A DNA stretch of 64,000 nt. It comes from Orbilia blumenaviensis (Eukaryota > Ascomycota > Orbiliomycetes > Orbiliales > Orbiliaceae). Position numbers and translations under genes: made by a program. Position 1 is the first letter of the stretch. Every line of letters starts with the position of its first letter. The DNA is taken from contig JAVHNS010000014.1 in NCBI GenBank assembly GCA_036872755.1, positions 930,001 to 994,000 on the forward strand, read 5' to 3'. This document shows, piece by piece, positions 22,518-32,903 of the stretch. The notes beneath the pieces were generated by a model. The model was not told the origin of the DNA and made no database searches. It worked only from the letters and a program-made list of their open reading frames with translations.

Positions 22518-23137
22518 GGCCCATCTTCGCTACCTTCAAACTGATTAGCAGCACGATCTAACGCGCAAACTCGTTCCTAGTACTCCTGCCCACAGCAAAG
22601 GCAACTAAACCAAGTTAGAAAGATGTATAGTACAAACGCACAAGAATGAATATAGAAGTTGCATACTGGTATTGAGGTTTGGAGGGCCATGAAACTCGAA
22701 CGATCGAAGGCAGTATGTATTAGAATGGAAGATCGAAGATTATTGATTCCTATTGTTTGAGATGACAAGAGAAAAGAAAGAAGTAAGGCTTTACTTTCTT
22801 CATTTTCAACCCATGAGGCAACCCCGTAAAATATCTTGGGAGTAAAGTTCACGACGATATGCCTACTACACATAATACAACAATACTTGACGTTACACAG
22901 GTGCAAAACTACTCAACACAATTAACGTCAGTATAGCAACTATGACTCTTGATTCGCAAATTTAACACTTAAAAAAAGCTATAGCATTGATTAAACTAAG
23001 TAGATGGCAACAAGATAGTAGACCGTATTTTGTGGAAAGAGACAACCGTAACGAAACAGGTTGCGCTAATTCCGCAGTTGCATTGGAACTACAGTGAAGG
23101 AACTTTGAAGTGCGCCCGGGCCCTAGGTGCCTTTGAG
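22518..23137. other. 3' flank of FAD oxidase gene, no gene seen
   Basis: About 620 bp of AT-rich sequence with a 109-codon frame (22577-22906, minus) that has no recognisable features. Confidence 0.45.
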
Positions 23138-25060
23138 TTAGAAACCCAAGTCAGTAAGGGCATGAATTCCACTACTGGGCCATATAGACAAAGGCTTGAC
23201 AGGGACAAATGTTTTCCATTGCTCCTGTGCGATGCGGTCTGCGAAGGCTCTATCACTAGCCTTTACAGGTTTCGGAATTGTAGTCATAGCGGCTAGATAA
23301 ACGGTGTTACCGTCTCCCTCTGTAGCCTCACCCTGTGCTCGTAAAGATGTCGGCTGGAGTCTTGCTGATCTTTCCTTCTCGTACTCTTCGGGGAGCTGAA
23401 CACCCTGGCTCCAGTTGAAATACTTGGTTGGGTCCCATCTGAGTTTAACCTCTCGCAACCGCGCACTGTTGTCACCATAGTACGCATCCTCATATTCTCC
23501 CAGGGACATACGTTTCTCGTTTGTCCCCACTTCAGTAGGTAAACTTGGGAATGGGAAATTGACATATGCAGCTCGTCCTTCAATTGAAAATTTTTTGAGG
23601 GCCTCTCTGAACTTCTGTAGCCATCCTCTCATATCCATTTCAAGCCATTTCCCATCCCATTCCAGCAAAATGTAAACATTATAGACCCCCTTCCGCCAAG
23701 GGTAGGCTGTTTTAGAATACCCAATATCACATGTCTTCCCCCCCGAATGGATCCAAGTGACTTGCATCTTTGCATTCTCCCCAGCATATCGGTCTTGGAA
23801 ACGCCACATATCTCCGTTGATGAATCCAATAACATTTTCAATTACCTCCGTCGTGTTTTCGAATACAAAGGAGGCATGGAGACTATAGCTTTTGTTTTGT
23901 GGAAATGCCTTCACGATTTCTTCAGACCATTGATCTACCAGAGTCTCGTGGAGGAAGCGACTCGATGGCTCCTCGATCATCCGCCTCTTGAGCATATCCC
24001 TCAAACCATTATTGATTATTGGGTTAACCCCTCCGCCTGCGTCCTTTCCCGCCGGCTCAATTAGATTGATAAAGTCTTTTTTAATCCCATCATAGTAAAC
24101 CAAAAGACGGATGGTGAGCGGTTTCCCGATAGCTGAAATCCAGGAAGAGTCGATTGTACATTCATTTGGCCAATTGTATGTGTAAAATCGGTTCATGGTA
24201 TCAATGGTACCTTGTGACGCAACGACGCCGTCGAGAGGTTCCCCCTCAATAGCTTTGAGTTCGGGTTGCCATTCGTATTTCCCAGCGACCACCACACCGT
24301 TCGGGCTGTCTAGTTTATGAACTTCAAGTTTAAACTCGACTACGATGCCGAAGTTTCCACCACCAGCCCCACAAAGCGCCCAGAAAAGATTCTTCTTGTC
24401 AACTTTATGTTTGTCCGGATCGTTGTCGTCTGTATCAAGATCTGCTCGGGAAACCGTAACAATCTCCCCATCCACGGTCACAATTGTAGCTTCAATCAAG
24501 GTGTCACTGCCCAACCCGAACTTTCTACCAAAAGGTGCAAGTCCGCCACCCAAAATAAAGCCGGCAACACCCACTGTAGGGCATCGTCCGCCGTTCACGA
24601 TATATCCATCATGCTTCCCATTGATTAAATGTTTATAAGCATGACCCCACTGTGCTCCACCTTGCATAACCATAACTGGGGGGTTTTGTCTGGTATCCAA
24701 CCTTGCCCGATTCATCTTCCCAAGATCCAAGGAGATACTATTGTCTGCAGCTGTGGAAAACCCCGAATAAGAATGTCCACCGCACTTTATGGTCATTGGG
24801 ATGTGAAGGAGTTTCGCTTCTCGAACAACCGTTTGGACATCTGAGGTACTCAAAGGCTGGACTACGCAACCGGGCCGGGCGAAACGATATAGAAGATTTG
24901 AAGTTGCGACGGAACGCTCGTATTCTGGCTCTCCAGGCAGATATATGGGAACGCTCTCGCTCTTGAGATAATCTGCGAAATCGCGCATTCTTTTCCTAGT
25001 TTCGTTAGGATCCCTTTTATCATCCTCGCCCGGTTTTGTTGTTTGTCCAATAAACGCCAT
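23138..25060 (-). CDS. FAD-linked oxidoreductase, berberine-bridge-enzyme-like
   Basis: Single-exon gene of 640 aa. The frame reaches upstream to a GTG at 25135, but the first ATG (25060) gives a normal start. The PCMH-type FAD-binding domain spans about residues 60-260. GGHSYSG contains H96, the position of the 8-alpha-histidyl flavin bond. GGRCPTVGVAGFILGGG contains C160, the position of the 6-S-cysteinyl bond, so bicovalent FAD is expected as in glucooligosaccharide oxidase and berberine bridge enzyme. A BBE-type C-terminal segment is present (YYGDNSARLREVK...RWDPTKYFNW). The family oxidises sugars, alkaloids or phenolics and makes H2O2. There is no signal peptide, unusual for secreted sugar oxidases, and the protein is about 100-150 residues longer than typical. 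No biosynthetic cluster genes are adjacent, so the substrate is unknown. Confidence 0.92.
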   Translation of the reverse strand: MAFIGQTTKPGEDDKRDPNETRKRMRDFADYLKSESVPIYLPGEPEYERSVATSNLLYRFARPGCVVQPLSTSDVQTVVREAKLLHIPMTIKCGGHSYSGFSTAADNSISLDLGKMNRARLDTRQNPPVMVMQGGAQWGHAYKHLINGKHDGYIVNGGRCPTVGVAGFILGGGLAPFGRKFGLGSDTLIEATIVTVDGEIVTVSRADLDTDDNDPDKHKVDKKNLFWALCGAGGGNFGIVVEFKLEVHKLDSPNGVVVAGKYEWQPELKAIEGEPLDGVVASQGTIDTMNRFYTYNWPNECTIDSSWISAIGKPLTIRLLVYYDGIKKDFINLIEPAGKDAGGGVNPIINNGLRDMLKRRMIEEPSSRFLHETLVDQWSEEIVKAFPQNKSYSLHASFVFENTTEVIENVIGFINGDMWRFQDRYAGENAKMQVTWIHSGGKTCDIGYSKTAYPWRKGVYNVYILLEWDGKWLEMDMRGWLQKFREALKKFSIEGRAAYVNFPFPSLPTEVGTNEKRMSLGEYEDAYYGDNSARLREVKLRWDPTKYFNWSQGVQLPEEYEKERSARLQPTSLRAQGEATEGDGNTVYLAAMTTIPKPVKASDRAFADRIAQEQWKTFVPVKPLSIWPSSGIHALTDLGF

Positions 25061-26888
25061 CTTGGAAGGTAAATATATAGTAAAGCGGGTTATAAAAACA
25101 AAGGTTGAATCTTGAGCCGGATGGGGAGTGTGCACAATTGAGGAAGTGTGAGAAATATATTGTTAGCAAAAGAGAATTACCTGGCTCGAAGGGCGGACAA
25201 GAGGCTAGATATAGATTTTCTCCCGCTGCCAAAACGGATATTATTTTCACAGGCATTTCGAATATTTTACTCTACCCTGGTGCGCGTGCGGCTGTCCTTC
25301 GAATGTTATCCCTTCTGGATTCGTCTGTACGTATCTATCATTAACAACGTATGTGCGCGGCGTCCATACATAGTAAATCTACCCATCGTTCTGCAGGAAT
25401 TCTCCAGCTGGGTGGAGAATTATTCAACTCAATGCCCTATTCCAGCTGAATATTCGCCGCCGACTCCTACCCCGCTCGAAGGCTATTGGCTTCGCGCTTC
25501 GGAATATGCACACAACATCTGCCAAGCCTGCCGCTTGCCGCTTTGGTGAACCCCGAACTGCGATCGAGGCCCCAAAATGTGCAAAATAAGAAATTTGAAC
25601 TTTCAGCCCATTAGTAATCTGGGGGCGATGGCGGAGGCAATTGATTCTATGAGATGCAAGTTGCTTTATCCGGATGATACCATGTGGTATTAGTATGTAT
25701 CTCCAATTGGCAGCAGGTTCAGCCCTCGTTGATTGACCAAGTTTATGATACCAATGTCAAAAATGTAACAAAATATGGTGTTGCAGCGCACATCACGAAA
25801 CTAGTCGACTCTTCGCCCTGGCTCGCCCTGGCTCGCCCCTTATGCTTGAAGCTCAAGATTGTGGCCCTAATTCGAGGTAAATTCGAATAATTGATTGTTA
25901 AAATTTTCTTCCCACAATTCGAATTCCGCGAAGTCCTTAATATCAGCCTTACTCGTCGCGCCATCCGAACAGCGGGCTCCCAATTAAGATTGAGCACTTC
26001 AAGGTATCGAATCTTAACAGCTGCCCCAAAAGTATGGAGTTTATATTGCAAAGATGTCTATCCTATTTTGACTTATTCCTAGTCTGAGTCTAAGAAATTC
26101 TGTTTCAAGAAATCTTTTGGGATACTTAGCGCTTGGCGGTACGCCCCGGAGTATATAGCTAATAAAGGCTGAATGAAATATCCTCAGGTATTTCGTAGAA
26201 GAGGATACACAAGAAAGTCTCAGGTCGAGACAGCCTCCTTAAAACGGTTGCCCGTTGGAACACTTGTGTTGTAAGTGCACCCTATTCAACATGGCTAGAC
26301 GCTATTACTGGTTGCAGCCCAAGCTAGCGTTCTGCCTCTGCGAATTTGCGAAGGAAAACCCGACTGAAATTCTGAGACAAACGTGAAACTTTATTGGGCG
26401 AAAAGGTATCATTAGATCAATACAATAAACTGTCCTTCTCATTGGCGCCTAGAGACTGCTCCTGTCGTCGCGAATAATGCAGGATCATGTTACTAGATAT
26501 AACTAACTGGTTGGTCCCCTAACCCAACAAACCTGAGCGCTCCATAAACTGTTTTACAATCATGCCCATATTCAGGTCATTACCAAGCCCGGCCGACCGA
26601 GGAGCGCACTACCATTAGATCAAATTACTACTTCGCGCCTGCTTTGTTTACGTGCATTCACGAAATACTACTGTTGCGCTAAAAAGTTCTTAGGGAAACA
26701 GATTCCATCTGGTTGTTCAATTTTGATTCATTAATAATAATATAGTTCGTAAAAATATCGTACAATGCTAACTAAAGCCCGGTTGCCCCGAAAAAGAATA
26801 GTCGACTCCGACACTAATGGCTTTCCGATTCCACAGACCAAAACCAATCCATTATTTTAAATCCAAGTAGTTCCTAATGAAGCTTTGC
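25061..26888. other. Intergenic region, one strong hairpin
   Basis: About 1.8 kb. The promoter of the FAD oxidase lies at the left end. A perfect 9-bp inverted repeat with a 6-nt loop sits at 25398-25421. Long frames here begin at GTG or TTG and have no support. Confidence 0.5.
25398..25421. repeat. Perfect short inverted repeat
   Basis: AATTCTCCA (25398-25406), six-base loop, TGGAGAATT (25413-25421). It is too far from any gene end to call a terminator; a protein-binding palindrome or chance are possible. Confidence 0.4.
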
Positions 26889-27524
26889 TTACAACGCAGC
26901 AATAGCCATGAGGGCAATTGGAGCCAAAGCGAAGATGCTCTTGAGGGTATTCGCAGAGTTTGGAGAAGAAGATCCAGTGGCCCCAGTGCTGGTACGAGCT
27001 GGAGACTCGGAGCCATCAGTTTTCGACGGCGATTCAACGGAGCCGCTGACAGCTGGGATACATCTGACGCTTTCGACGGTAAGGTTGTTCAGGAACTCGC
27101 CATAGTCGACAGAGACAACACCCTCACGGCCGAATGGGCAGCAGTAGCTGCGGGTTCGTTCGATCTGGTTGCTAAGGATGAAGACTTGATCTGTGGAGCA
27201 TGCAACATCTGGAGCAGTAAGGGTAGCAGCCTCTCCATCGGACTTGAGGTTGAAGTTTTCGAGAAGATCTTCGAATTCGTCACATGGGAGGTTTTTGCCG
27301 CCGTGTCTAGCTTCGCAACAGGTATTTTTCTTTCCGGCATAGGTACCACAGCTCTTTCCAAATTGACATTGGCCACCACCGCACTCGGTGGCGACGCAGC
27401 CAGTGTTGCTACAGTTCGATGGTGGGTTGAGCCAGAAGTCATATCGTCGCGCGTACTCTTCGATAAGAGGGGACTGAGCGTAGACAACAGCGGCCGTGGC
27501 GAGGAAGACGAGTGAGGATCGCAT
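26889..27524 (-). CDS. Secreted Cys-rich protein, probably GPI-anchored
   Basis: Single-exon 211-aa protein starting at the ATG at 27524. It has a clear signal peptide (MRSSLVFLATAAVVYA, cleavage before QSP). The mature part has 12 cysteines in two groups, eight between about residues 38 and 81 (including a CC pair) and four between about 108 and 155 (including a second CC pair). A Ser/Thr/Pro-rich spacer follows (about 158-190), then a hydrophobic C-terminal tail (IFALAPIALMAIAAL) without a basic end. That combination is the usual GPI-anchor signal with attachment near SPNSAN. The protein is therefore probably on the plasma membrane or linked to the wall glucan. It is not a recognisable CFEM protein. 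A 212-codon frame on the opposite strand covers nearly the same bases and is taken as a shadow. Only 146 bp separate this start from the small secreted gene on the other strand. Confidence 0.85.
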   Translation of the reverse strand: MRSSLVFLATAAVVYAQSPLIEEYARRYDFWLNPPSNCSNTGCVATECGGGQCQFGKSCGTYAGKKNTCCEARHGGKNLPCDEFEDLLENFNLKSDGEAATLTAPDVACSTDQVFILSNQIERTRSYCCPFGREGVVSVDYGEFLNNLTVESVRCIPAVSGSVESPSKTDGSESPARTSTGATGSSSPNSANTLKSIFALAPIALMAIAAL

Positions 27525-27670
27525 TTTGAAATGTTAGGTAATACTTTGAAGGAAGTATATAAAGTTTTTTTTAAGAACTAGGATTGAGGCTAAGATAAGG
27601 TCGAGAAAAACCAATCTAATGAATTGAAAGAAGAGGCTCTATAGATTATAGTGAAGCAAAGAGAAGGTTG

Positions 27671-27865
27671 ATGAGGACACAAATTTCAACAAGCGTGCTA
27701 TTGGGACTATTTATCCTCGCCGCTCTTGCATATACATATCCTCCCGTTCATGAGCTGCACGTCAAAAAAGGGGACGCCATCAATTGCAGTCAGTCAGCCG
27801 CACTTCCACAATTTTTCGCAAACAAAGAAGGGCTCATTGGTAGCACAAAAATCCGAAATGCTTAG
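27671..27865 (+). CDS. Small secreted protein, 64 aa
   Basis: An ATG at 27671 opens a 64-codon frame with a signal-peptide-like start (MRTQISTSVLLGLFILAALA, cleavage near YTY). The mature peptide is about 43 residues with a single cysteine. It might be longer if a 3' intron follows, because a GT lies at GGTAGCAC near the end, but I could not find a clear continuation. It is divergent from the GPI-type gene, and a TATATAAA at about 27556-27563 in the 146-bp gap could serve it. No family is recognised. Confidence 0.45.
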   Translation: MRTQISTSVLLGLFILAALAYTYPPVHELHVKKGDAINCSQSAALPQFFANKEGLIGSTKIRNA

Positions 27866-29507
27866 CGTCCCTCCAACATCAAAAGAGATTGAAGGTTAGG
27901 ACTAACACCAGTTAGGCCACTACGTGAACCGTGGCCAAATCTCGATATCCGGAAAGGCGCAGGCGTGTTGTTTCTGCGGTATTCTGATCCATCGCCAAGC
28001 GCTTGGCGGGTAGCCATTGTCGCTGCTGATTGGCCAATGTTGTAGAATAAGCGATTTCTTGTGATCCTTTGGTCTGGACGTGCCAGGGCTTAATCTCATC
28101 GCAGCTGCTTTGTATTAGTGCTCAAGGGGCAGGGTTAGACAAATGGGCACGCTCATATGGGTATTTTCAGTTGACGGGTGTTAGATCGTGTATCAGAGCA
28201 TGCTAGCAGCCGAAGGCAGAAATACGCAACTGGGAAGTGATCCTGAGGGATTAGTCAGGAATCTCCTGGGTGTTTTATCATATTGTTCAACGTGCTGACA
28301 TCGAAAGTAATCTAACATTCATGAAGTTTAAGATAATATCAGAAAATCGCATCCCATTGTTGGAAATGGAAGGCATTTGGTACCATAGAGAGCACTTCAG
28401 GCACATGGATTCTATAGTGGAAAGTCTTTGAGGACCTAGACCCAAACTAGATCGCTGGGCGCCCACCTTGGCGGAAGCTTCAAATTCACAGCCCCAGATG
28501 GCTCACGTTAGCGCAAATCGGGTAGGATGTGGCAAAAAGGATCATGATTGAGAAAAGAACCTTGTGGTTCAGATCCATATACCAATCCCACGGTCCAGCG
28601 TAGGTAACTATGACTAACAACCGTTGAGGGCGGGGCATCTTGACAGGTGCCATGGGAAGCCGACCCTGGCCAGAAATCGAGAAGCATCGCAATGGTAGCA
28701 CAAAATATAAGCTTAACATCCAGTGATATCGATTAAGCGAGCAGAGTGTTCTGCTTGGCGGGATAACCAAGGCTTTGGGCGACCTTCAAGGCGAACCAGA
28801 TATGAATTTCTTTAAGGGTTTCTAAACACAAAGCCACGAAGAACAAATCTAAAAGGGAAAGTAATAATGCAAAGTCTAGCAGTCGCTACATGTTTAACAT
28901 AAACCCACTTGCTAGTATAACAGCTTAATATATCCTGGTGTTGAAGCTTATATCGCAAAAATAGCAGCATCGGTTCTTGCATAGGTGTATCTAAGCCATG
29001 CATGGCCGCGAATATAACTACGTCAAGCCAAAACTAGCCACCACAGTTTGGCCCAATTTCCATGACTATTTAGATTAATTTACTACGCACCAACAAAGAA
29101 TGATAACCATCGCCATTGCCCTCTGCATACGTATACCCTCCAACATACCTAAAGAATTGGCAGTTGTCAATAACCGCAATTCCCCCGCTCGCAACATCAC
29201 GGCTAATGTCACGAAACACGGGTTAGCAAATTTATATACCTCCCAACACCGATTCACAAACCTCTGTCTTTGAGACGAGAGAACTCACCAGTAGGATGCA
29301 TGCTGCGTCTTGCCTATTTCTCTGTGATGACTGACCAACCCAACTACAATCTTCGGGGTTACAGAACACTCCCACATGAAGTCGTGCCGAGATTCCAAAG
29401 GTAATTTTAGCAGGCAAGAGCATCGGCGCGAGAGTATGTATCAGTGAGACGGCATTGATACTCGCGCTTAAAGATTTTATTGCAAGCAGGGATTCCTAAA
29501 TTACCAT
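27866..29507. other. Intergenic region, no gene seen
   Basis: About 1.6 kb. Short frames (28486-28770, 28812-29003, 29075-29257, all minus) have no signal peptide or recognisable motif. Confidence 0.45.
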
Positions 29508-29795
29508 TTAAAGTACTATTAGCATACCGCAACAACCAATGGGACTATTGCTTTGGTTGGGACCCTTACCCTCGACTGGTTGACCGAGATTCAACTCAAT
29601 ACCTCTTGGAAGCGACCTAGTCAGGTCCTTGTTAGTAAGCCCAAGCTCTTTGGGGAACAACAACCCTGGACCAGGCTTGATTAACTTGACATAGTCTACT
29701 TCTACGTCTTTCTCGGAAGTTGGCCCTACTGATAATGCACTGACACCGGCGAGGAGGTAAAGAACGGAGGTAACAATAATCTTGGTAGAAACCAT
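29508..29795 (-). CDS. Small secreted protein, 95 aa
   Basis: The ATG at 29795 starts a 95-aa frame with a good signal peptide (MVSTKIIVTSVLYLLAGVSA, cleavage before LS). The mature peptide is about 75 residues, rich in Gly, Pro, Leu and Lys. Its only cysteines are a pair near the end (GCCGM). A GTATGCTAAT sequence at that point looks like a fungal splice donor and branch, so the last residues may really be intron and the protein may continue into an unseen exon. No family is recognised. With the two genes at 26.9-27.9 kb it makes three secreted-protein genes in 3 kb. Confidence 0.55.
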   Translation of the reverse strand: MVSTKIIVTSVLYLLAGVSALSVGPTSEKDVEVDYVKLIKPGPGLLFPKELGLTNKDLTRSLPRGIELNLGQPVEGKGPNQSNSPIGCCGMLIVL

Positions 29796-30934
29796 TCCTA
29801 TCGACTTTGAAAGGAATTAGCGAAAAGGTAGTCGAAAGAACTGATAGATAAGAAAACAGGCTCAGTGAGTATGTGTTTTGTTTAATACCAAAGCACTCGG
29901 GGACTGTATCTTTGAATTTTAGTGATGATCGTAGAGTGAGAGACAGGATGAGGAGCTATCCGAACCTCTTTTATAACTGGATTGACTTATCTATTCTATC
30001 AATTAATCATCCTTGGATTTTGAGATATTCCGGTATCCTATGGTCTCGGGGATCCAGACGCACACAAAATCGAAGTATCCTACTATATCTCCTTTCACTT
30101 ATATACAACCATGTAGAGCCTCTTCTGCAAACCACTTTGCAGCTCCTAGACCTTGATGCGCGTATACGTTCTTGCTTATTATTATCATTAGCGGGATATA
30201 AGAGCACTAGTAAAATAAGATGCGTATGTAACGTTACAAGTTAGACGTCTTCAACTACTTACCTATATAAATAAATATGCTTGCCTCGTCCTACGTATTA
30301 CAAGACCTGGGACCCAGGTTACTACCAGGCCATCTCATGATAAGGTAATAACGCTCCTGATATCTCCATATATTTTTCACACGACCAGGATTCACCAGAC
30401 CGCTCCCGATATTGAATAGATCCGATTCGTTATCATAATTATTGTAGCTAGAAATAACACTATAATGTCCTTGGGAACTACTTTACTGATACTGGTAAAT
30501 ACGGGCCTTTCCTAGATACACCCTAACCTTCGGGTGAAAACTGCGCTGAGATATCAGTGGTGCGATAAAGCTACAAAAATACTAGTAACGACGTATAATG
30601 CCGGGAACTCATCAATAACATAATTTCACCACGTCAAAGGATTTAATCCGTATTATATCCCATTAGACCTAGAATCACGTCGTTTAGGTGTTACCACTCG
30701 CCAACTCATATTCCTATATTAAAAAATCACGATATTATTAGTGTATAGGAAGTGGAAAATCCTCAGTTCAGTGTCTGAGATGCATTCGTATTATCATTAC
30801 GACAGTCCAGTTCTCCATCATACTAAAAAAGAAAAGAATGAGAGGATGAGAAAAAGGTACAGTATCCCATTAATTAATGAAAAACAACCCGCTCGTATCT
30901 CCAAAACCCATGACGCGTAAGAGAGGCGAGCAAT
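29796..30934. other. AT-rich region without genes
   Basis: About 1.1 kb, TA-dinucleotide-rich and without convincing coding sequence. It looks like decayed repeat sequence, but I found no second copy in this window. Confidence 0.4.
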
Positions 30935-31548
30935 CTATTTATCGGAGATTGGGAAGTCCTTGCCGCTCTGCTTCTTGTACTGGTCTCGGATGACTATATC
31001 ACACATGAACACGAAGCATGTTAGCCTGAGCCACGACTTTTTTTTTTTTTTTTTGGGGTGTGTGAAACAGCATCATATCATGGGTGTTCAAGAAGGATGG
31101 ATCTTACAGTCAGAGATAGCTTCATCCTTGGCCTGTTCGGCAGCGGACTCGTTGTCCTGAGGTCCTTGTCCCAAGAATTTCTCTTGGACGTAGTCGACGG
31201 CTGTGTTGTGTTGAGGTAAACGTTAGCACATGTTCACCTGTAGCTGGTCCTGCGCGTGGGAGGTATATCATGATGTCATAGTTGATAAAACCACAAGAGA
31301 GTTGCATAGACCATGCCGATGGGGTCTCTCGGACTGCATAGCAGTTGAAAATACCAGAACGGGAGATTGAATTATTTACCTTTGTCGAGACCGTCTTCCT
31401 TCTGTTCACCCTTTTGGCCGCCACCAGCTTGTTCGTTCAGGAAACCCTGGGCCTTGCCGAGGAAGCCGCCTTCGTCCTTACGCTCTCCCTCTGTCCTCCT
31501 CTCACCTTCGCTGCTACCTCCACCGAGATTCTTGATAAAGCTGTCCAT
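30935..31548 (-). CDS. Small hydrophilic conserved fungal protein, three exons
   Basis: Spliced on the minus strand: 31548-31380, 31200-31108, 30993-30935, giving 106 aa. Introns start GTAAAT and GTAAGA and end CACAG and TATAG, and all joins are in frame. The protein is very hydrophilic and Gly/Glu/Lys/Gln-rich (start MDSFIKNLGGGSS). Its middle segment is AVDYVQEKFLGQG and it ends IRDQYKKQSGKDFPISDK. That end, a helix with R-x-x-Y-K and then G-K-D-x-P-I-x-D-K, is one I associate with small, often stress-induced fungal proteins of unknown biochemical function. There is no signal peptide and no membrane segment. A TATAAAT at about 31677-31683 and CCCCT stress-response-like elements at 31761 and 31836 lie upstream of the start. 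Intron 2 contains a 17-nt T run (plus strand). Confidence 0.82.
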
Positions 31549-32903
31549 AGTGAAGAAATAAGGTATTACAATAAGTAGACTAGAATGGGCTTTGAAGTGG
31601 CTTGTGGTGATAGTATTGAATCGAGTGAGGATGATGATATGGTGTCATTGAGGAGCAAGTTCAGGGAAAGCGGGGCCATTTATACATCCCACTGTACTTC
31701 ACGCATCTGATCGAATAACAGGATTTGCAGCTGAAAGCATTCTCTTGCATTGGCATCCCGCCCCTCTTTTCTGCTTTTCTCCTGCATGCATACATTGCAC
31801 CGCCTCGTCCCATCGATTCATGAGCTCATAGCTACCCCCTCCCTACGTAGGCCTATGAATCTGGGAAAGCTAAAGGGTGGGGTTGTACCATTCGATCCAG
31901 AAGGACATTCCGTGTTCTAACTAAGAGCCCTGCACTAAAAGAATTAAGCTCGCGACCAAACGGCATGGGATCCCCGCCGCTAACGCAAAATTCGTTTAAG
32001 CTTTATCTCCGAAGGTTGTGATAATGGGTTTGGCAGGCCCCAACATTCTTAGGTTTCTCTTGGGATTACACAATTACAGCTAGGGATATCGAAGCGTGCT
32101 CATCGTTGTCATCGGCGTTGAGCGTGCCTACATGCTTCACAGCCTCCACCGTTTAGTGCCTGCTGCAGCGCTGAAAGGTGCAGACATCGCTTAGAGCATA
32201 CCTATGACGAGCTGGATGGCGCACGCCTAGACTGGTTCTGGAATTTCAGGTCGGGGACCTTGGGCCTATCAAAAGAAGAGCTGCCCCTGCGCAAGACACA
32301 TTTCCGGAATTAAAAAACTTCATGCAGGTTGTTGGGAGGATACAGTACTTTTTCGCAACTTCGGAGCCCCAGAGTCGTTTTACGATGAAGAGAGACTGGA
32401 TGGCCTGAGGGATGGCGTGTAAAAGCCATCCGCAAGGGTGTGGAGGCTACACGTCCACATCTGGGATTTCAATTTCCGATCACAACTGGAAAAAAGGCGA
32501 GATTTGCACGTATAATGAATTTTGCGTGTTGATTCGGGTCGGCAGTAGCTTAGATTAGTCAGATTGATTTCTCTAAACGGCTATTTCAAAGTTCCCATGA
32601 GAAATCCGGATTCTGGGGGCTTCCCAAATTTAATAGTTGTTTAGGGAACGATGCCTAATATGCCCAATGCACGATGTGCCCAGCGATGTAATATGGTGCC
32701 AACGCTGCTTGCGTCACAAAATCTTCCCGTTCCATGCTGGATATCAGAGTGTGTAAAAATCAAACGCCAATGAAAAACGAATGGTCGGTAAGTGTATTCC
32801 GTCGTATATGCTAAAAATGCAGATGGTATCCAAAAAAAAATCGCTTGAAATATAGGAAAGAGGAAAATATAGAAAGGTCAGAAAATATACAGATGAAGTG
32901 TAG
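31549..32903. promoter_or_regulatory. Promoter region with TATA and STRE-like sites, then gene-free DNA
   Basis: Upstream of the small hydrophilic gene lie TATAAAT (minus strand, about 31677-31683) and two CCCCT motifs (31761-31765 and 31836-31840), matching the yeast stress-response element core that Msn2/4-type zinc fingers bind. The remaining part to 32903 shows no gene; it is the 3' flank of the membrane-protein gene. Confidence 0.4.
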
